A stretch of 64,000 nucleotides of DNA, from positions 2,460,001 through 2,524,000 of the forward strand of contig NZ_CP040753.1 of NCBI RefSeq assembly GCF_006064855.1. Direction: 5' to 3'. Under the pieces are notes generated by a model. It was not told where the DNA came from, made no database searches, and saw nothing but the letters and a program-made list of their open reading frames with translations. The translations under genes were made by a program, and so were the position numbers. Origin of the DNA: Sulfitobacter sp. BSw21498. Lineage in GTDB: Bacteria > Pseudomonadota > Alphaproteobacteria > Rhodobacterales > Rhodobacteraceae. Each line of letters starts with the position of its first letter. Position 1 is the first letter of the stretch. Below are positions 54,206 to 63,397 of the stretch, one piece after another.

Positions 54206-55173
54206 TGCGCTGCAATCCGGTCCATCGTGCGCACCAGTTCGGCGCTGATCCCGGGTTCGGACAGCGCATGGCCGGCATTACGCACCATCTTGAGCTCGGC
54301 ATTAGGCCAAGCCTGTGCCAGCTCATACGCGCTTGAAGGGGGGCAAATCATATCGTAGCGGCCTTGGACAATCACGCCAGGAATATGGGCAATGCGATCC
54401 ACATGCGCAAGGATCTGTCCGTCAAACTCAAGAAAACCCGCGTTCGTGAAATAGTGATTCTCTAACCGGGCAAAGGTACGCGAATACTCTCCCGGTCCCT
54501 CATACGACCCACCCGATGAATGGATCGACGCCAGCCCGTTTTCCCACGCGGCCCAGGCCTTGCCGTATTTCACTTCGGTCATGCGGTCGCCACAGAATAA
54601 GCGCCGGTGATAGGCCGCGATCAGATCGCCGTGCTCTGCCTCGGGGATCAGGCTGGTGAACCGCGCCCAAAGGTCAGGCCAGAACTTGCCCGCGCCACCA
54701 CCATAGAACCAGTCAAGCTCGGCCTGCGTCATCATAAAGACGCCGCGCAGGATGATGTTGCGGACCCGATCAGGGTGCGTTTCGGCATAGATCAACGCCA
54801 GCGTCGCCCCCCAGCTGCCGCCAAAGGCGATCCATTTCTCGATGCCAAGCGCTTCGCGGATATGTTCGATATCCGACACCAGATCCCACGTCGTGTTGTT
54901 GATGACCGACGCAAAAGGCTTGGACCGCCCGCACCCGCGTTGATCAAACAGGATCACATGGTATTTCTCGGCATCGAAATAGCGCCGCATCGACGGGCTG
55001 CACCCGCCGCCGGGGCCGCCGTGCAACACCACGACGGGGATGCCATCAGGGTTGCCGCATTGTTCAACATAGATCGAATGACCATCGCCCATGTCCATCA
55101 TCCGCTGATCGAACGGATCGATCGGCGGGTGAAGATATTGCACTGCGCGCTTTTGGTCCGGGATTTTGTCCAT
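54202..55173 (-). CDS. pip: prolyl aminopeptidase
   Basis: 323 residues, alpha/beta-hydrolase. LHGGPGGGCSPSMRRYFD is the oxyanion loop of proline iminopeptidases, DQRGCGRSKP follows, and FGGSWGATLALIYAETHP holds the nucleophile Ser. The catalytic Asp is likely in VQGRYDMICPP and the His in RNAGHALSEPG. It removes N-terminal proline from peptides. Confidence 0.95.
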   Translation of the reverse strand: MDKIPDQKRAVQYLHPPIDPFDQRMMDMGDGHSIYVEQCGNPDGIPVVVLHGGPGGGCSPSMRRYFDAEKYHVILFDQRGCGRSKPFASVINNTTWDLVSDIEHIREALGIEKWIAFGGSWGATLALIYAETHPDRVRNIILRGVFMMTQAELDWFYGGGAGKFWPDLWARFTSLIPEAEHGDLIAAYHRRLFCGDRMTEVKYGKAWAAWENGLASIHSSGGSYEGPGEYSRTFARLENHYFTNAGFLEFDGQILAHVDRIAHIPGVIVQGRYDMICPPSSAYELAQAWPNAELKMVRNAGHALSEPGISAELVRTMDRIAAQ

Positions 55174-55221
55174 TACAGCCCTATATAGTCATTGGACCCA
55201 AAAGAGCACAGAGAGATCAGA

Positions 55222-55968
55222 ATGCAAGCGCCTCAAAGCACAGTTGACCCCGCCGAGATCGAAAAGTTTCAGGCCATGGCCGCTGAATGGTGGGACGAGA
55301 ACGGCAAGTTCAAGCCGCTGCATATGCTCAACCCCTGCCGTCTGGATTACATCACCACTCAAATCGCCGGAGAGTTCTACCGCGATCTGAAAGCCCCCCA
55401 GCCGTTTCGCGGGCTGCGCATTCTGGATATCGGCTGCGGCGGCGGGCTGCTGTCTGAACCGATGGCGCGTTTGGGTGCGACCGTGGTCGGTGCCGATGCC
55501 GCTGCGGGCAACATTCCGGTGGCCCAAGTCCATGCGCAGCAATCGGGGCTCGAGATCGACTATCGCCACACCACGGCCGAGGCACTGGCTGAAGCGGGTG
55601 AACAGTTCGACGTTGTGCTGAACATGGAAGTTGTCGAACACGTCGCCTCGCCCATCGACTATCTGATCGCCTGCCGCACCCTGCTAAAGCCCGGCGGGTT
55701 GCACCTCTGCTCGACCCTGAACCGGAACCCAAAGTCGTTCATGATGGCGATTGTCGGCGCAGAGCATGTCATGCGCTGGCTGCCCAAAGGCACACATGAC
55801 TGGTCAAAGTTCATCACACCTGACGAACTCTTTGACCTGCTGCATAAGGCAGGGCTAACGGCGGTCGATCGCAAGGGGTTCGTGTTTAACCCGATCACAT
55901 GGTCGTGGCGTCTATCAGACCGTGACCTGAGCGTGAATTATGTCACCGCCAGCCTAAAGCCAGAGTGA
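55222..55968 (+). CDS. ubiG: 3-demethylubiquinone/2-polyprenyl-6-hydroxyphenol O-methyltransferase
   Basis: 248 residues, the usual UbiG size. [19 protein letters not shown] near the N-terminus, [20 protein letters not shown] (SAM motif I) and [12 protein letters not shown] are diagnostic. It does both O-methylations of ubiquinone synthesis. ATG 55222 is chosen because the protein then begins as other UbiG do. Divergent from pip. Confidence 0.95.
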   Translation: MQAPQSTVDPAEIEKFQAMAAEWWDENGKFKPLHMLNPCRLDYITTQIAGEFYRDLKAPQPFRGLRILDIGCGGGLLSEPMARLGATVVGADAAAGNIPVAQVHAQQSGLEIDYRHTTAEALAEAGEQFDVVLNMEVVEHVASPIDYLIACRTLLKPGGLHLCSTLNRNPKSFMMAIVGAEHVMRWLPKGTHDWSKFITPDELFDLLHKAGLTAVDRKGFVFNPITWSWRLSDRDLSVNYVTASLKPE

Positions 55969-55980
55969 CCCAAGACGGCG

Positions 55981-56418
55981 TCAGCCTTCCAGCTGGCGCC
56001 GCAGGGCGCGTAGGGTTTCGAGCGTGGCACGCACCTGCGCCTCGCCCAGATCATCCGCCACGTCATTGATCAACGGGGATATTTGCCGGATCGCATGGTC
56101 CCGCGCATTCCGGCCCGCAGGGCTGATCGCCACCATCTTGCGCCGCGCATCGTCCCAATCCGGGCGGATATGCACATAGCCCGCCCAAACCAGTTTGTTC
56201 AGCGTATTCGTCATCGCGCCACGGGTAACGTTGAACGTTTCGGCCAGTTGCGCGGGGGTCTTTTCGCCGTCATGCCATGCCAGATTGTTCAGCACCGAAA
56301 AATGAGAAATCTCCATCCCTTTAGGCAGCGCCCGGGTCAGCCGGGTGCGCATCCGTTGATCAGCCGACAGCAATTCGCTGATCAAGGTGATCGCAAGTGA
56401 GTTTCGATTTTCCGTCAT
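55981..56418 (-). CDS. MarR-family transcriptional regulator
   Basis: 145 residues with KTPAQLAETFNVTRGAMTNTLNKLVWAGYVHIRPDWDDARRKMVAISPAG, the winged helix and wing of MarR. Target and ligand unknown. Convergent with ubiG and followed upstream by an amidase gene with which it may be co-transcribed (9-bp gap). Confidence 0.9.
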   Translation of the reverse strand: MTENRNSLAITLISELLSADQRMRTRLTRALPKGMEISHFSVLNNLAWHDGEKTPAQLAETFNVTRGAMTNTLNKLVWAGYVHIRPDWDDARRKMVAISPAGRNARDHAIRQISPLINDVADDLGEAQVRATLETLRALRRQLEG

Positions 56419-56427
56419 AGTCGTCTT

Positions 56428-57258
56428 CTAAGGTGCCCCAAATTCCCGCCGGTTGGCAAGACTGGGTACGCGGGTACGTGCCTCTTGTACACGCGCCATT
56501 TCCAGCGTGAACGGGTAAATGCCCGGCGCGGTGCCGGCATCCAAAAGCACCTCTCCCCACGGGGCGACGACCAGCGAATGGCCAAAGGTGTCGCGGGTCT
56601 TGTGACGATCGCTGTGATGGGTGCCGGTTTGCGCGGGGGCCAACACGAAACACCCTGTCTCGATCGCGCGGGCGCGCAGCAGCGTATGCCAATGCGCGGC
56701 ACCGGTCACAGGGGAAAACGCGGCAGGCATGGTCAGGATCGTGGCCCCCGCATCCGCCAGCGCCTGATAAAGCTTGGGAAAGCGCATATCGTAACAGATG
56801 CTCATCCCGATTTTGGCAAAAGGGGTCTGCGCCACAACGGCTTGATCGCCGGGACGGTAGCCCGCTGATTCGCGGTAGCTTTCACCTTCGTCGATATCCA
56901 CGTCGAACATGTGGATCTTGTCATAGCGGGCTTTGATCTGCCCCTGCGGATCAATCAGGAACGACCGGTTGGCAAAGCGCCCGTCCGCATCCCCCGTCTT
57001 GAGCCCCAGCGATCCGATCAACAACCAGATGCCAGCCTCTCGCGCCGCGTCGCGCAGTGCGGCTAGAGTGATGTCGTTGTCCTCGTGCTGCAAAACACTG
57101 CGCTGATGATCGCGGCTGGTGGACACGCAGTTCGTCACCTCGGGGGTGAGGATAAATTCAGCCCCCTGCGCCGCAGCATCGCGCACCATCTCTACCGTGC
57201 CCGCCAGATTGCGGGCCGGTGTGTCGCTGACATTCAGCTGGATCAGGGCCGCCTGCAT
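56428..57258 (-). CDS. carbon-nitrogen hydrolase (nitrilase superfamily, Nit2-like)
   Basis: 276 residues with the Glu-Lys-Cys triad: ILTPEVTN, YDKIHMFDVD and ISICYDMRFP (GMSICYDMRFPKLYQ). This is the branch of Nit/omega-amidases that act on deaminated glutathione or alpha-keto acid amides. It overlaps the grxC stop by one base, and a glutathione link is plausible. Confidence 0.9.
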   Translation of the reverse strand: MQAALIQLNVSDTPARNLAGTVEMVRDAAAQGAEFILTPEVTNCVSTSRDHQRSVLQHEDNDITLAALRDAAREAGIWLLIGSLGLKTGDADGRFANRSFLIDPQGQIKARYDKIHMFDVDIDEGESYRESAGYRPGDQAVVAQTPFAKIGMSICYDMRFPKLYQALADAGATILTMPAAFSPVTGAAHWHTLLRARAIETGCFVLAPAQTGTHHSDRHKTRDTFGHSLVVAPWGEVLLDAGTAPGIYPFTLEMARVQEARTRVPSLANRREFGAP

Positions 57259-57515
57259 CAGGCTGCCAACAACGCGTCCAGCTTGCCCGCACGTTCCAGT
57301 GCATACAGATCGTCACAGCCGCCGACATGGGTATCTCCGATAAAGATTTGCGGCACCGTGCGCCCGCCATTGGCACGCGTGATCATCTCGGACTTGCGCT
57401 CTGGCTGGGCCAACACGTCGACTTCGGCAAAGCTGATGCCTTTTTCATTCAGCAGACGTTTGGCAGCATGGCAAAAACCGCAAAGCGGCGATGTATAGAT
57501 CTCGACAGGTTGCAT
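57258..57515 (-). CDS. grxC: glutaredoxin 3
   Basis: 85 residues, normal for GrxC. Active site CGFCHAAKRLL, cis-Pro in TVPQIFIGDTHVGGCDDL. It reduces disulfides with glutathione. In an operon with the nitrilase-type gene. Confidence 0.95.
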   Translation of the reverse strand: MQPVEIYTSPLCGFCHAAKRLLNEKGISFAEVDVLAQPERKSEMITRANGGRTVPQIFIGDTHVGGCDDLYALERAGKLDALLAA

Positions 57516-57551
57516 GTTGATGTCCTTTCAACAAATGGGTTGGACCAAGAC

Positions 57552-58280
57552 TTAAGTATCTTTTGCCACTCTTGCCAGTGTCACAATGCAGATTGGACCT
57601 GCCCCGACCGCCAGACAGGCCAAAGCCGCCGCCTGCAACGTCGCACCAGAGGTCATCACATCATCCACCAACAGCACAGGCCGCCCCGCCATTAAGTGGG
57701 CGCGGCGCGGGTGGGCCGTGATCGCACCGTCCAGATGGGCAAAGCGTTCGCCCCGCCCTTTGCCATCCAGCGATTGCGTACGCCTGACCCTGCGCAGCGC
57801 ATCGGGGCACCACCCGAGCCCCCGCTCGCGGGCAATCGCCTTGGCGAGCAGGGCCGACTGGTTGAACCGCCGTTTCCACAGCCGCGACCAATGTAGCGGC
57901 ACCGGTATGACCAGCGTCGTGGGCGTGACGAACGGCGCAATCACGCGTGCCATCCAGCGGCCTGCGGGTTTGGCGATGTCCTGACGGTCGCCATGCTTGA
58001 GCGCCAGAACCAGACGGCGCCCCGTCTCGCGGTATAGCAGCGCCGCCCGCCCATGATCCCACAAAGGCGGATGGGCCAGACAGGCGTCGCATAAAGCATC
58101 CCCGTCGGCACCGTCGCCCAGCAATGGCACACCGCAGGTCTCACAGACAACGCCGTCAATAAACGCCGTATCGCGCCAGCACGGGCCGCATAGCCCGCCA
58201 TCCCCGTCCACAGGTGCGCCGCACGCCAGACAGGACGGCGGGTAAATCAACGCAACTGCGGTTTGTAACTGGCCTCGCAT
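57552..58280 (-). CDS. comF: ComF-family phosphoribosyltransferase-like protein
   Basis: 242 residues. A four-Cys zinc-finger-like region (CLACGAPVDGDGGLCGPCW and CETCGVPLLGDGADGDALCDAC) precedes the PRTase domain, with VLLVDDVMTSGATLQAAALACL as the phosphoribosyl-binding loop. ComF proteins are needed for DNA uptake in some bacteria; the biochemical role is open. Divergent from a methyltransferase gene, 17 bp apart. Confidence 0.9.
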   Translation of the reverse strand: MRGQLQTAVALIYPPSCLACGAPVDGDGGLCGPCWRDTAFIDGVVCETCGVPLLGDGADGDALCDACLAHPPLWDHGRAALLYRETGRRLVLALKHGDRQDIAKPAGRWMARVIAPFVTPTTLVIPVPLHWSRLWKRRFNQSALLAKAIARERGLGWCPDALRRVRRTQSLDGKGRGERFAHLDGAITAHPRRAHLMAGRPVLLVDDVMTSGATLQAAALACLAVGAGPICIVTLARVAKDT

Positions 58281-58297
58281 GACCTTAGTATCCTTTC

Positions 58298-59116
58298 ATG
58301 AACGCTTCACACACCCTGACAGATCGCGCGGCCCTGACCCGCCACCGCAGCCGCGCCACAGATGACGCCCTGTTTCTGCACCGTGCCGCCTTTGAAGAAG
58401 TCGATGATCGGCTGGCTTTGGTTAACAGAAGCTTTAAATCTGCGGCGATTGTCACAGGTTTTCCGCAGGTCTGGGGCGCATTGCACCCGAATGCGACGCT
58501 GGTCAGCGATACGGACACGCTGGCGCTGATCCAAGGCGCGCATGATCTGGTGGTACATGCCATGGGGATGCATTGGGCGAATGATCCGGTGGGGCAGATC
58601 ATCCAGTCGCGCCGTGCACTGCAACCGGACGGGCTGTTCCTCAGCGTCGGGTTTGGTGGGCAAACCCTGCACGAACTGCGCGCCTGTCTGGGGCAAGCCG
58701 AAGCCGCGATCACCGGCGGCCTGTCGCCGCGCATCGCCCCCATGGCCGAACTGCGCGACATCGGCGGGCTGCTGCAACGCGCGGGACTTGCCCTGCCGGT
58801 GGCCGATTCCGTGACGTTGACCGTTGAATATACCGACATTTGGCACCTGATGCGCGACCTGCGCGCCATGGGCGAGGCCAACGCGATGGACAGCCGGTTG
58901 CGCCGCCCCAGTGGCCGCGCGATTTTTGAGGCCGCGGGGCAGCTTTACCGAGACCACTATGCGACCCCAGAGGGGCGCATCAAAGCGACGTTTGAGCTGG
59001 TGTTTCTGGCAGGATGGGCACCGGCGGACAGCCAGCCAAAACCCTTGCGACCCGGCTCTGCGCAGCATCGGTTGGCGGATGCGCTGGCCACGGCCGAAAC
59101 GCCGCTGCGCGATTGA
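58298..59116 (+). CDS. SAM-dependent methyltransferase-like protein
   Basis: 272 residues. The arrangement RAALTRHRSRATDDALFLHRAAFEEVDDRLALVNRSF, then MHWANDPVGQIIQSRRALQPDGLFLSVGFGGQTLHELR, matches the NDUFAF5/BioC-like family. The usual GxGxG of motif I is not clear, so enzymatic activity is uncertain. hemH follows in the same direction after about 50 bp. Confidence 0.78.
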   Translation: MNASHTLTDRAALTRHRSRATDDALFLHRAAFEEVDDRLALVNRSFKSAAIVTGFPQVWGALHPNATLVSDTDTLALIQGAHDLVVHAMGMHWANDPVGQIIQSRRALQPDGLFLSVGFGGQTLHELRACLGQAEAAITGGLSPRIAPMAELRDIGGLLQRAGLALPVADSVTLTVEYTDIWHLMRDLRAMGEANAMDSRLRRPSGRAIFEAAGQLYRDHYATPEGRIKATFELVFLAGWAPADSQPKPLRPGSAQHRLADALATAETPLRD

Positions 59117-59168
59117 CGCCCGACCCAAACCGTTTATCTCAGCGATAAATGCAGAAAAGGAATGCCAG

Positions 59169-60215
59169 ATGACGCAGCTGCGCCCAGCCAATGCCCAACC
59201 TGACCACCCCGCCGTTCCCTCCGCCAAGGTGGGCATCTTGCTGGCCAACCTCGGCACGCCAGACAACTACGATTACTGGTCAATGCGCCGTTATCTATCG
59301 GAATTTCTGTCTGATCGCCGCGTGATCGACTATAGCCCGTGGAAATGGCAACCGTTGCTTCAGCTGGTGATTTTGTCGAAACGCCCGTTCACCAGCGGTG
59401 CCGCCTACAAGTCGATCTGGAACCACGAGGCGGGGGAAAGCCCGCTGATGACCATCACCAAACAGCAAACCGCGAAGATAAAAGAGGCGATGCAGGCGCG
59501 GTATGGTGACGCAGTTATGGTCGATTTTTGCATGCGCTACGGCAACCCGTCGACCCAGTCCAAGGTCGCTGCGATGACCGCTGCGGGCTGTCAGAAGATC
59601 TTGTTCTTTCCGCTTTATCCGCACTACGCCGGTGCCACATCGGCTACCGCAAATGATGCGTTTTTCGCGGCGTTAGGCAAAGAGAAATGGCAGCCCGCCG
59701 CGCGTACGGTTCAGCCCTATTTCGACCGCCCCGACTATATCAAAGCGCTCGCCACCTCGATCGAGAAGGCCTACGCCAAGATGGAGACAAAGCCCGACAA
59801 GCTATTGTGCTCCTACCACGGTGTCCCGCTGCGCTATCTGATGGAGGGCGACCCCTATCACTGCCAGTGTCAGAAAACGACGCGCCTGTTGAAAGAACGG
59901 CTGGGCTGGGATGACACGCAGATCATGACCACCTTCCAGTCGAAGTTCGGCCCCGAAGAATGGCTACAGCCCTATACCGTGGAAGAGGTCGCGCGGCAGG
60001 CCGAAGCCGGCAACAAAAAGATCGCCGTCTGCGCCCCGGCCTTTTCAGCCGATTGCATCGAAACGCTCGAAGAGATCAACGAAGAGATCAAGGAAAGCTT
60101 TGAACATGCGGGCGGCGAGGAGTTTCACTATATCCCCTGCCTCAATGACGACGCTCTGCACATCAAGGCGCTGTCGAATGTGATCGAGGAAAACCTACAG
60201 GGCTGGATCGACTGA
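59169..60215 (+). CDS. hemH: ferrochelatase
   Basis: 348 residues. ILLANLGTPDNYDYWSMRRYL opens the protein, with MRYGNPS, FFPLYPHYAGATSATAND (containing the conserved His) and CSYHGVPLRY. A Cys pair CQCQKTTRLL and AFSADCIETLEEI suggest the [2Fe-2S]-type ligands seen in several proteobacterial ferrochelatases (inference). It puts iron into protoporphyrin. ATG 59169 has AAGGAA upstream. Confidence 0.96.
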   Translation: MTQLRPANAQPDHPAVPSAKVGILLANLGTPDNYDYWSMRRYLSEFLSDRRVIDYSPWKWQPLLQLVILSKRPFTSGAAYKSIWNHEAGESPLMTITKQQTAKIKEAMQARYGDAVMVDFCMRYGNPSTQSKVAAMTAAGCQKILFFPLYPHYAGATSATANDAFFAALGKEKWQPAARTVQPYFDRPDYIKALATSIEKAYAKMETKPDKLLCSYHGVPLRYLMEGDPYHCQCQKTTRLLKERLGWDDTQIMTTFQSKFGPEEWLQPYTVEEVARQAEAGNKKIAVCAPAFSADCIETLEEINEEIKESFEHAGGEEFHYIPCLNDDALHIKALSNVIEENLQGWID

Positions 60216-60253
60216 TCCACCCGGCCCCGTCAAGCCCGGGTCTGGAAACAAAG

Positions 60254-60285
60254 AAAGCGCCTGTTGCTACAGGCGCTTTTCTTTT
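60254..60285 (+). terminator. terminator after hemH
   Basis: Stem AAAGCGCCTG / CAGGCGCTTT, loop TTGCTA, followed by TCTTTT; 38 bp past the stop. Confidence 0.85.
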
Positions 60286-60319
60286 GTCCGTATGCCATCT
60301 GGCGTTGGCCATCAGGCAT

Positions 60320-60350
60320 AAAAAAAGGCGGTGTAAAACACCGCCTTTTC
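60320..60350 (-). terminator. terminator after the small membrane protein gene
   Basis: GGCGGTGT / ACACCGCC with a T run on the minus strand, 20 bp past the stop at 60371. Confidence 0.85.
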
Positions 60351-60370
60351 TAACTGAAACTTCGACTAAA

Positions 60371-60553
60371 TTAGTCGGAAGCAACTGCAGCAGCTACAAC
60401 GGCCAGCAGCAGCAGGGGGATCAGGATGCCCGAGGAAGAAGAGGTGGACTCTTCAACGATTACGGGTGCTTCGATGATTGGCTCTGCGAGCGAACCAGCG
60501 AATGCTGTCGATGCGGCAGCTGTCAAAGCAGCGGCGAGAACAAGTTTCTTCAT
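60371..60553 (-). CDS. small secreted or membrane protein of 60 residues
   Basis: Signal peptide MKKLVLAAALTAAASTAFA, a short acidic stretch (IIEAPVIVEESTSSSSG) and one membrane helix (ILIPLLLLAVVAAAVA). Unknown function; similar small proteins occur near hemH in relatives as far as I recall. ATG 60553 has GGAGGT 2-3 bp upstream; the longer frame is not preferred. Confidence 0.75.
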   Translation of the reverse strand: MKKLVLAAALTAAASTAFAGSLAEPIIEAPVIVEESTSSSSGILIPLLLLAVVAAAVASD

Positions 60554-60693
60554 AACATAACCTCCAGAAAAGGCGTACTTCACAGGGTGATAGCACGCGC
60601 CCAAGACTTACCTCGTAAAACTTTCTAAACAGCATCAGCGGGGAATTGCAAACACGGATTCAGCATTTCAGCACCACAATCGCTAAAAAGTTG

Positions 60694-61299
60694 TCAAATA
60701 AGCAACACTTGGGTGCCTACGTTTGCCATGCCGAAAAGTTCAGCGATATGTTCATTGTACAGGCCGACACAGCCATTCGACGAACGACGGCCGATCTTGC
60801 GTGTGTCATGCGTCCCATGGATACGATAATACGTCCAGCTGAGGTACAGCGCATGGGTGCCCAAGGGGTTGTCAGGGCCCGGCCCGATGACCGCAGGCCA
60901 TTCCGGGTTACGTTCCAGCATCGACGGTGTGGGGCGCCATGTAGGGCCGACAACCTTTTGGATAACGCTGGTACGACCACGGCGGGTCAGCTCTTCGGTC
61001 AGCGGCACGCTAGAGGGGTACAGCTTGTAGATCGACTGGTCTTCGGACCAGTAATGCACGGCGCGGCTGTCGATATCGACCAGAATGGCGCCGTTCTTGG
61101 TGTTGGTGAAATAGGGCTGCCAATCCAGCGTGCGGAAGCTAGAGGTGTTGCGGCGCACGCTTTCGGTCAGGTCACGCTCCGTCTCGGTCGTCGCGTCGCC
61201 GTTCACACTGCTTTGGGCCAAGGCAGGTGTTGCGAGCATCGCGGCGCTTCCTGCAAGGAAGGCACGGCGTGACGAAAGGGTAAATTTCTTATCAGACAT
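60694..61299 (-). CDS. L,D-transpeptidase (YkuD family)
   Basis: 201 residues with a Tat-type signal (SRRAFLAGSAAMLATPALAQ). The YkuD domain shows AVIGPGPDNPLGTHALYLSW and YRIHGTHDTRKIGRRSSNGCVGLYN, with catalytic His and Cys. It makes 3-3 peptidoglycan links or attaches proteins to the wall. ATG 61299 has AGGAGA 8 bp upstream. Confidence 0.9.
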   Translation of the reverse strand: MSDKKFTLSSRRAFLAGSAAMLATPALAQSSVNGDATTETERDLTESVRRNTSSFRTLDWQPYFTNTKNGAILVDIDSRAVHYWSEDQSIYKLYPSSVPLTEELTRRGRTSVIQKVVGPTWRPTPSMLERNPEWPAVIGPGPDNPLGTHALYLSWTYYRIHGTHDTRKIGRRSSNGCVGLYNEHIAELFGMANVGTQVLLI

Positions 61300-61470
61300 C
61301 AAATGTCTCCTGAAGGTAGTTACAACCTAGTATAATATTGTCGTATATGGCTTGAAAGTCGCAGTTTCAAATCAAACAAGCGTTAACAGGCGCGCTCACG
61401 CTCATGTGCGTTTGATCTGCAACGCATCACGCTGTATGGCACAACAAAACCAATCGCGTGGAGTTGCGCC

Positions 61471-61980
61471 ATGATCCGTCTGTTTTCAATCCTTATTTTC
61501 CTGACCGTGGCGCTGGCGGCTTGTACCCCTGCGCCGCAAACCATGGCATCTGACGGCCGCGCGGCCCCATCCGTGTACAAGATCGGCCGCAATGACACCG
61601 GCAAATTGCAGTTCCGCATGCTGGATTCCGTAAACGCGCTGCGCGGTGCTTCGGGTCTTTCGCAGGTGCAACTGAACGCACAGCTTAACGCCGCCGCAGC
61701 AACCCATGCGCGCGATATGGCCGTGCAAAACCGCCCGTGGCACTTTGGGTCGGACGGGTCGTCGCCCGTCGATCGTATTCAGCGCGTGGGCTATACCGGT
61801 GCGTTGGTCGGCGAAGTCATCTCGGAGACCTACGAGACAGAGCTGGAAACCCTCGCCGCCTGGATGGAACAACCAGATACCCGCCGAATCGTCATGTCCA
61901 AAGACGCTTTGAACATGGGCTTTTCCTGGCACCAGGAAGAAAACGGCAAGATCTGGTGGACGATGGTGATGGGAAAGTGA
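61471..61980 (+). CDS. CAP-domain lipoprotein
   Basis: 169 residues. Lipobox LAAC at residues 15-18. MLDSVNALRGASGLSQVQLNAQLNAAAATHARDMAVQ, PWHFGSDGSSPVDRIQRVGYTG and GEVISE are the SCP/PR1-like (CAP) core. The usual metal-binding His pair is partly kept. Role unknown, envelope-located. A hairpin overlaps the stop. Confidence 0.87.
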   Translation: MIRLFSILIFLTVALAACTPAPQTMASDGRAAPSVYKIGRNDTGKLQFRMLDSVNALRGASGLSQVQLNAQLNAAAATHARDMAVQNRPWHFGSDGSSPVDRIQRVGYTGALVGEVISETYETELETLAAWMEQPDTRRIVMSKDALNMGFSWHQEENGKIWWTMVMGK

Positions 61981-61997
61981 CCATCACGGTCACTTTC
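61973..61997 (+). terminator. hairpin overlapping the CAP gene stop
   Basis: GAAAGTGACC / GGTCACTTTC, perfect 10-bp stem with loop ATCAC. The stop codon TGA lies in the left arm. Short T stretch after it. Confidence 0.6.
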
Positions 61998-62012
61998 TAA
62001 AGTTCTGACTAC

Positions 62013-62510
62013 TCAGGGGTTCAGCGCGATGGGTGTATTATTGCCGACCATCGCGTAGATATCCTCCATCTCGTCATTAGTGACAGAGATACATCCCCAC
62101 GTCCAATCCGTGCGATTCTTGTCCTTGGCAGTCTTTTGACCGTGGATAAAGATATCGCCACCGGGGCTTTTACCCATCTCATTGGCGCGCGCCCGGTCCA
62201 TCTCGTTGGGGTAATCGATCCCGATCGATAGGTGGAACCGACTGTTCGGATTGCGCCGGTCGATCCGATAGATTCCTTCGGGCGTACGGCCGTCCCCCTC
62301 ATAGACCTTATGGCCTACGGGTGCGAATCCCAGTTTGATATCATATGATTCCAACACCTTATCGTGGTGCATCAGGTACATCCGTCGGTCGCCTTTGTTG
62401 ACGATCACATAGGTGACCTGTGGCCCGTTGTACCGTTTAAATTTACTGCTGCTGCAGGCCCCAAGCGCCACAAGCGCGGTGCCACCCAGAATCAGATTTC
62501 TGCGTTTCAT
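62013..62510 (-). CDS. L,D-transpeptidase lipoprotein
   Basis: 165 residues. Lipobox LGAC. YVIVNKGDRRMYLMHHDKVL begins the YkuD domain; GGDIFIHGQ and TWGCISVTNDEMEDIY hold the catalytic His and Cys. Second enzyme of this kind within 2 kb, different from the first. ATG 62510 chosen; an in-frame GTG is two codons upstream. Confidence 0.9.
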   Translation of the reverse strand: MKRRNLILGGTALVALGACSSSKFKRYNGPQVTYVIVNKGDRRMYLMHHDKVLESYDIKLGFAPVGHKVYEGDGRTPEGIYRIDRRNPNSRFHLSIGIDYPNEMDRARANEMGKSPGGDIFIHGQKTAKDKNRTDWTWGCISVTNDEMEDIYAMVGNNTPIALNP

Positions 62511-62596
62511 GTTCACAATGCCTCGTTCCCGTGGCCTTTTCGGCCCTTATGTGGATGCCCTACCATGTAGCAAATATCGATGCGGTCAAAAAGCCG

Positions 62597-63370
62597 TTAC
62601 TGGCGGGTGGTCTCTGCCAGCCGCTTTTCGATCGCTTCCAGCTTCTCCATCACCTCAAGCCGGTAGGCATCGGTGCGCACGGTTTCTTCTTCGTTATGCG
62701 CATCCTGCATCGAGTTCACAATCAGACCGACCAGCAAGTTCACCACGGCAAAGGTCGTGACCAGAATAAACGGCACGAAAAACACCCACGCATAAGGGTA
62801 CACTTCCATCACGGGCCGCACGATGCCCATCGACCAGCTTTCCAGCGTCATGATCTGGAACAGGCTATAGGCGCTGGCGGGCAGCGATCCGAACCATTCA
62901 GGAAAGTGAGTGCTGAACAGCTTGGTCGCGATCACCGAACCGATATAAAAGATAATAGTCATCAGCAAAAAGACCGAGCCCATGCCGGGCAGCGCGGTGA
63001 TGAAACCTTCGACGACGCGGCGCAGACGGGGGGCGACGGATAGCACGCGCAACACCCGCAAAATACGCAATGCGCGCAGTACCGACAGGCCTTGCACGGC
63101 AGGCACCAGCGCGATGGCAACGACGGTAAAGTCGAATACATTCCAACCGTTGCGAAAGAACCCGATCCCGCGCGCAAAGATCTTGAGAGTGATTTCAGCG
63201 ACGAAAATGAACAGACATACGCGGTCGAGAAACAGGATTACCGCGCCATATTTTTCCATCAACGAAGGCGCGGTTTCCATGCCCAGCAGGGCGGCGTTGA
63301 ACACAATGACACCGATGATGAAATTGCTGACGGCCCGTCCTTCGACCCATCTTCCCAGACGTTCCCGCAT
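62597..63370 (-). CDS. voltage-gated sodium channel (NaChBac/BacNav type)
   Basis: 257 residues, six membrane segments. S4 has Arg every third residue (SVLRALRILRVLRVL, residues 96-110). The pore loop has FQIMTLESWSM at 171-181; TLESW is the selectivity filter of bacterial sodium channels. The C-terminus (YRLEVMEKLEAIEKRLAE) is a short coiled coil, as in known tetramers. ATG 63370 with AGGA 8 bp upstream. Confidence 0.93.
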   Translation of the reverse strand: MRERLGRWVEGRAVSNFIIGVIVFNAALLGMETAPSLMEKYGAVILFLDRVCLFIFVAEITLKIFARGIGFFRNGWNVFDFTVVAIALVPAVQGLSVLRALRILRVLRVLSVAPRLRRVVEGFITALPGMGSVFLLMTIIFYIGSVIATKLFSTHFPEWFGSLPASAYSLFQIMTLESWSMGIVRPVMEVYPYAWVFFVPFILVTTFAVVNLLVGLIVNSMQDAHNEEETVRTDAYRLEVMEKLEAIEKRLAETTRQ

Positions 63371-63397
63371 GTTTGTCCTGCCCACCTTAGCTGTGCG

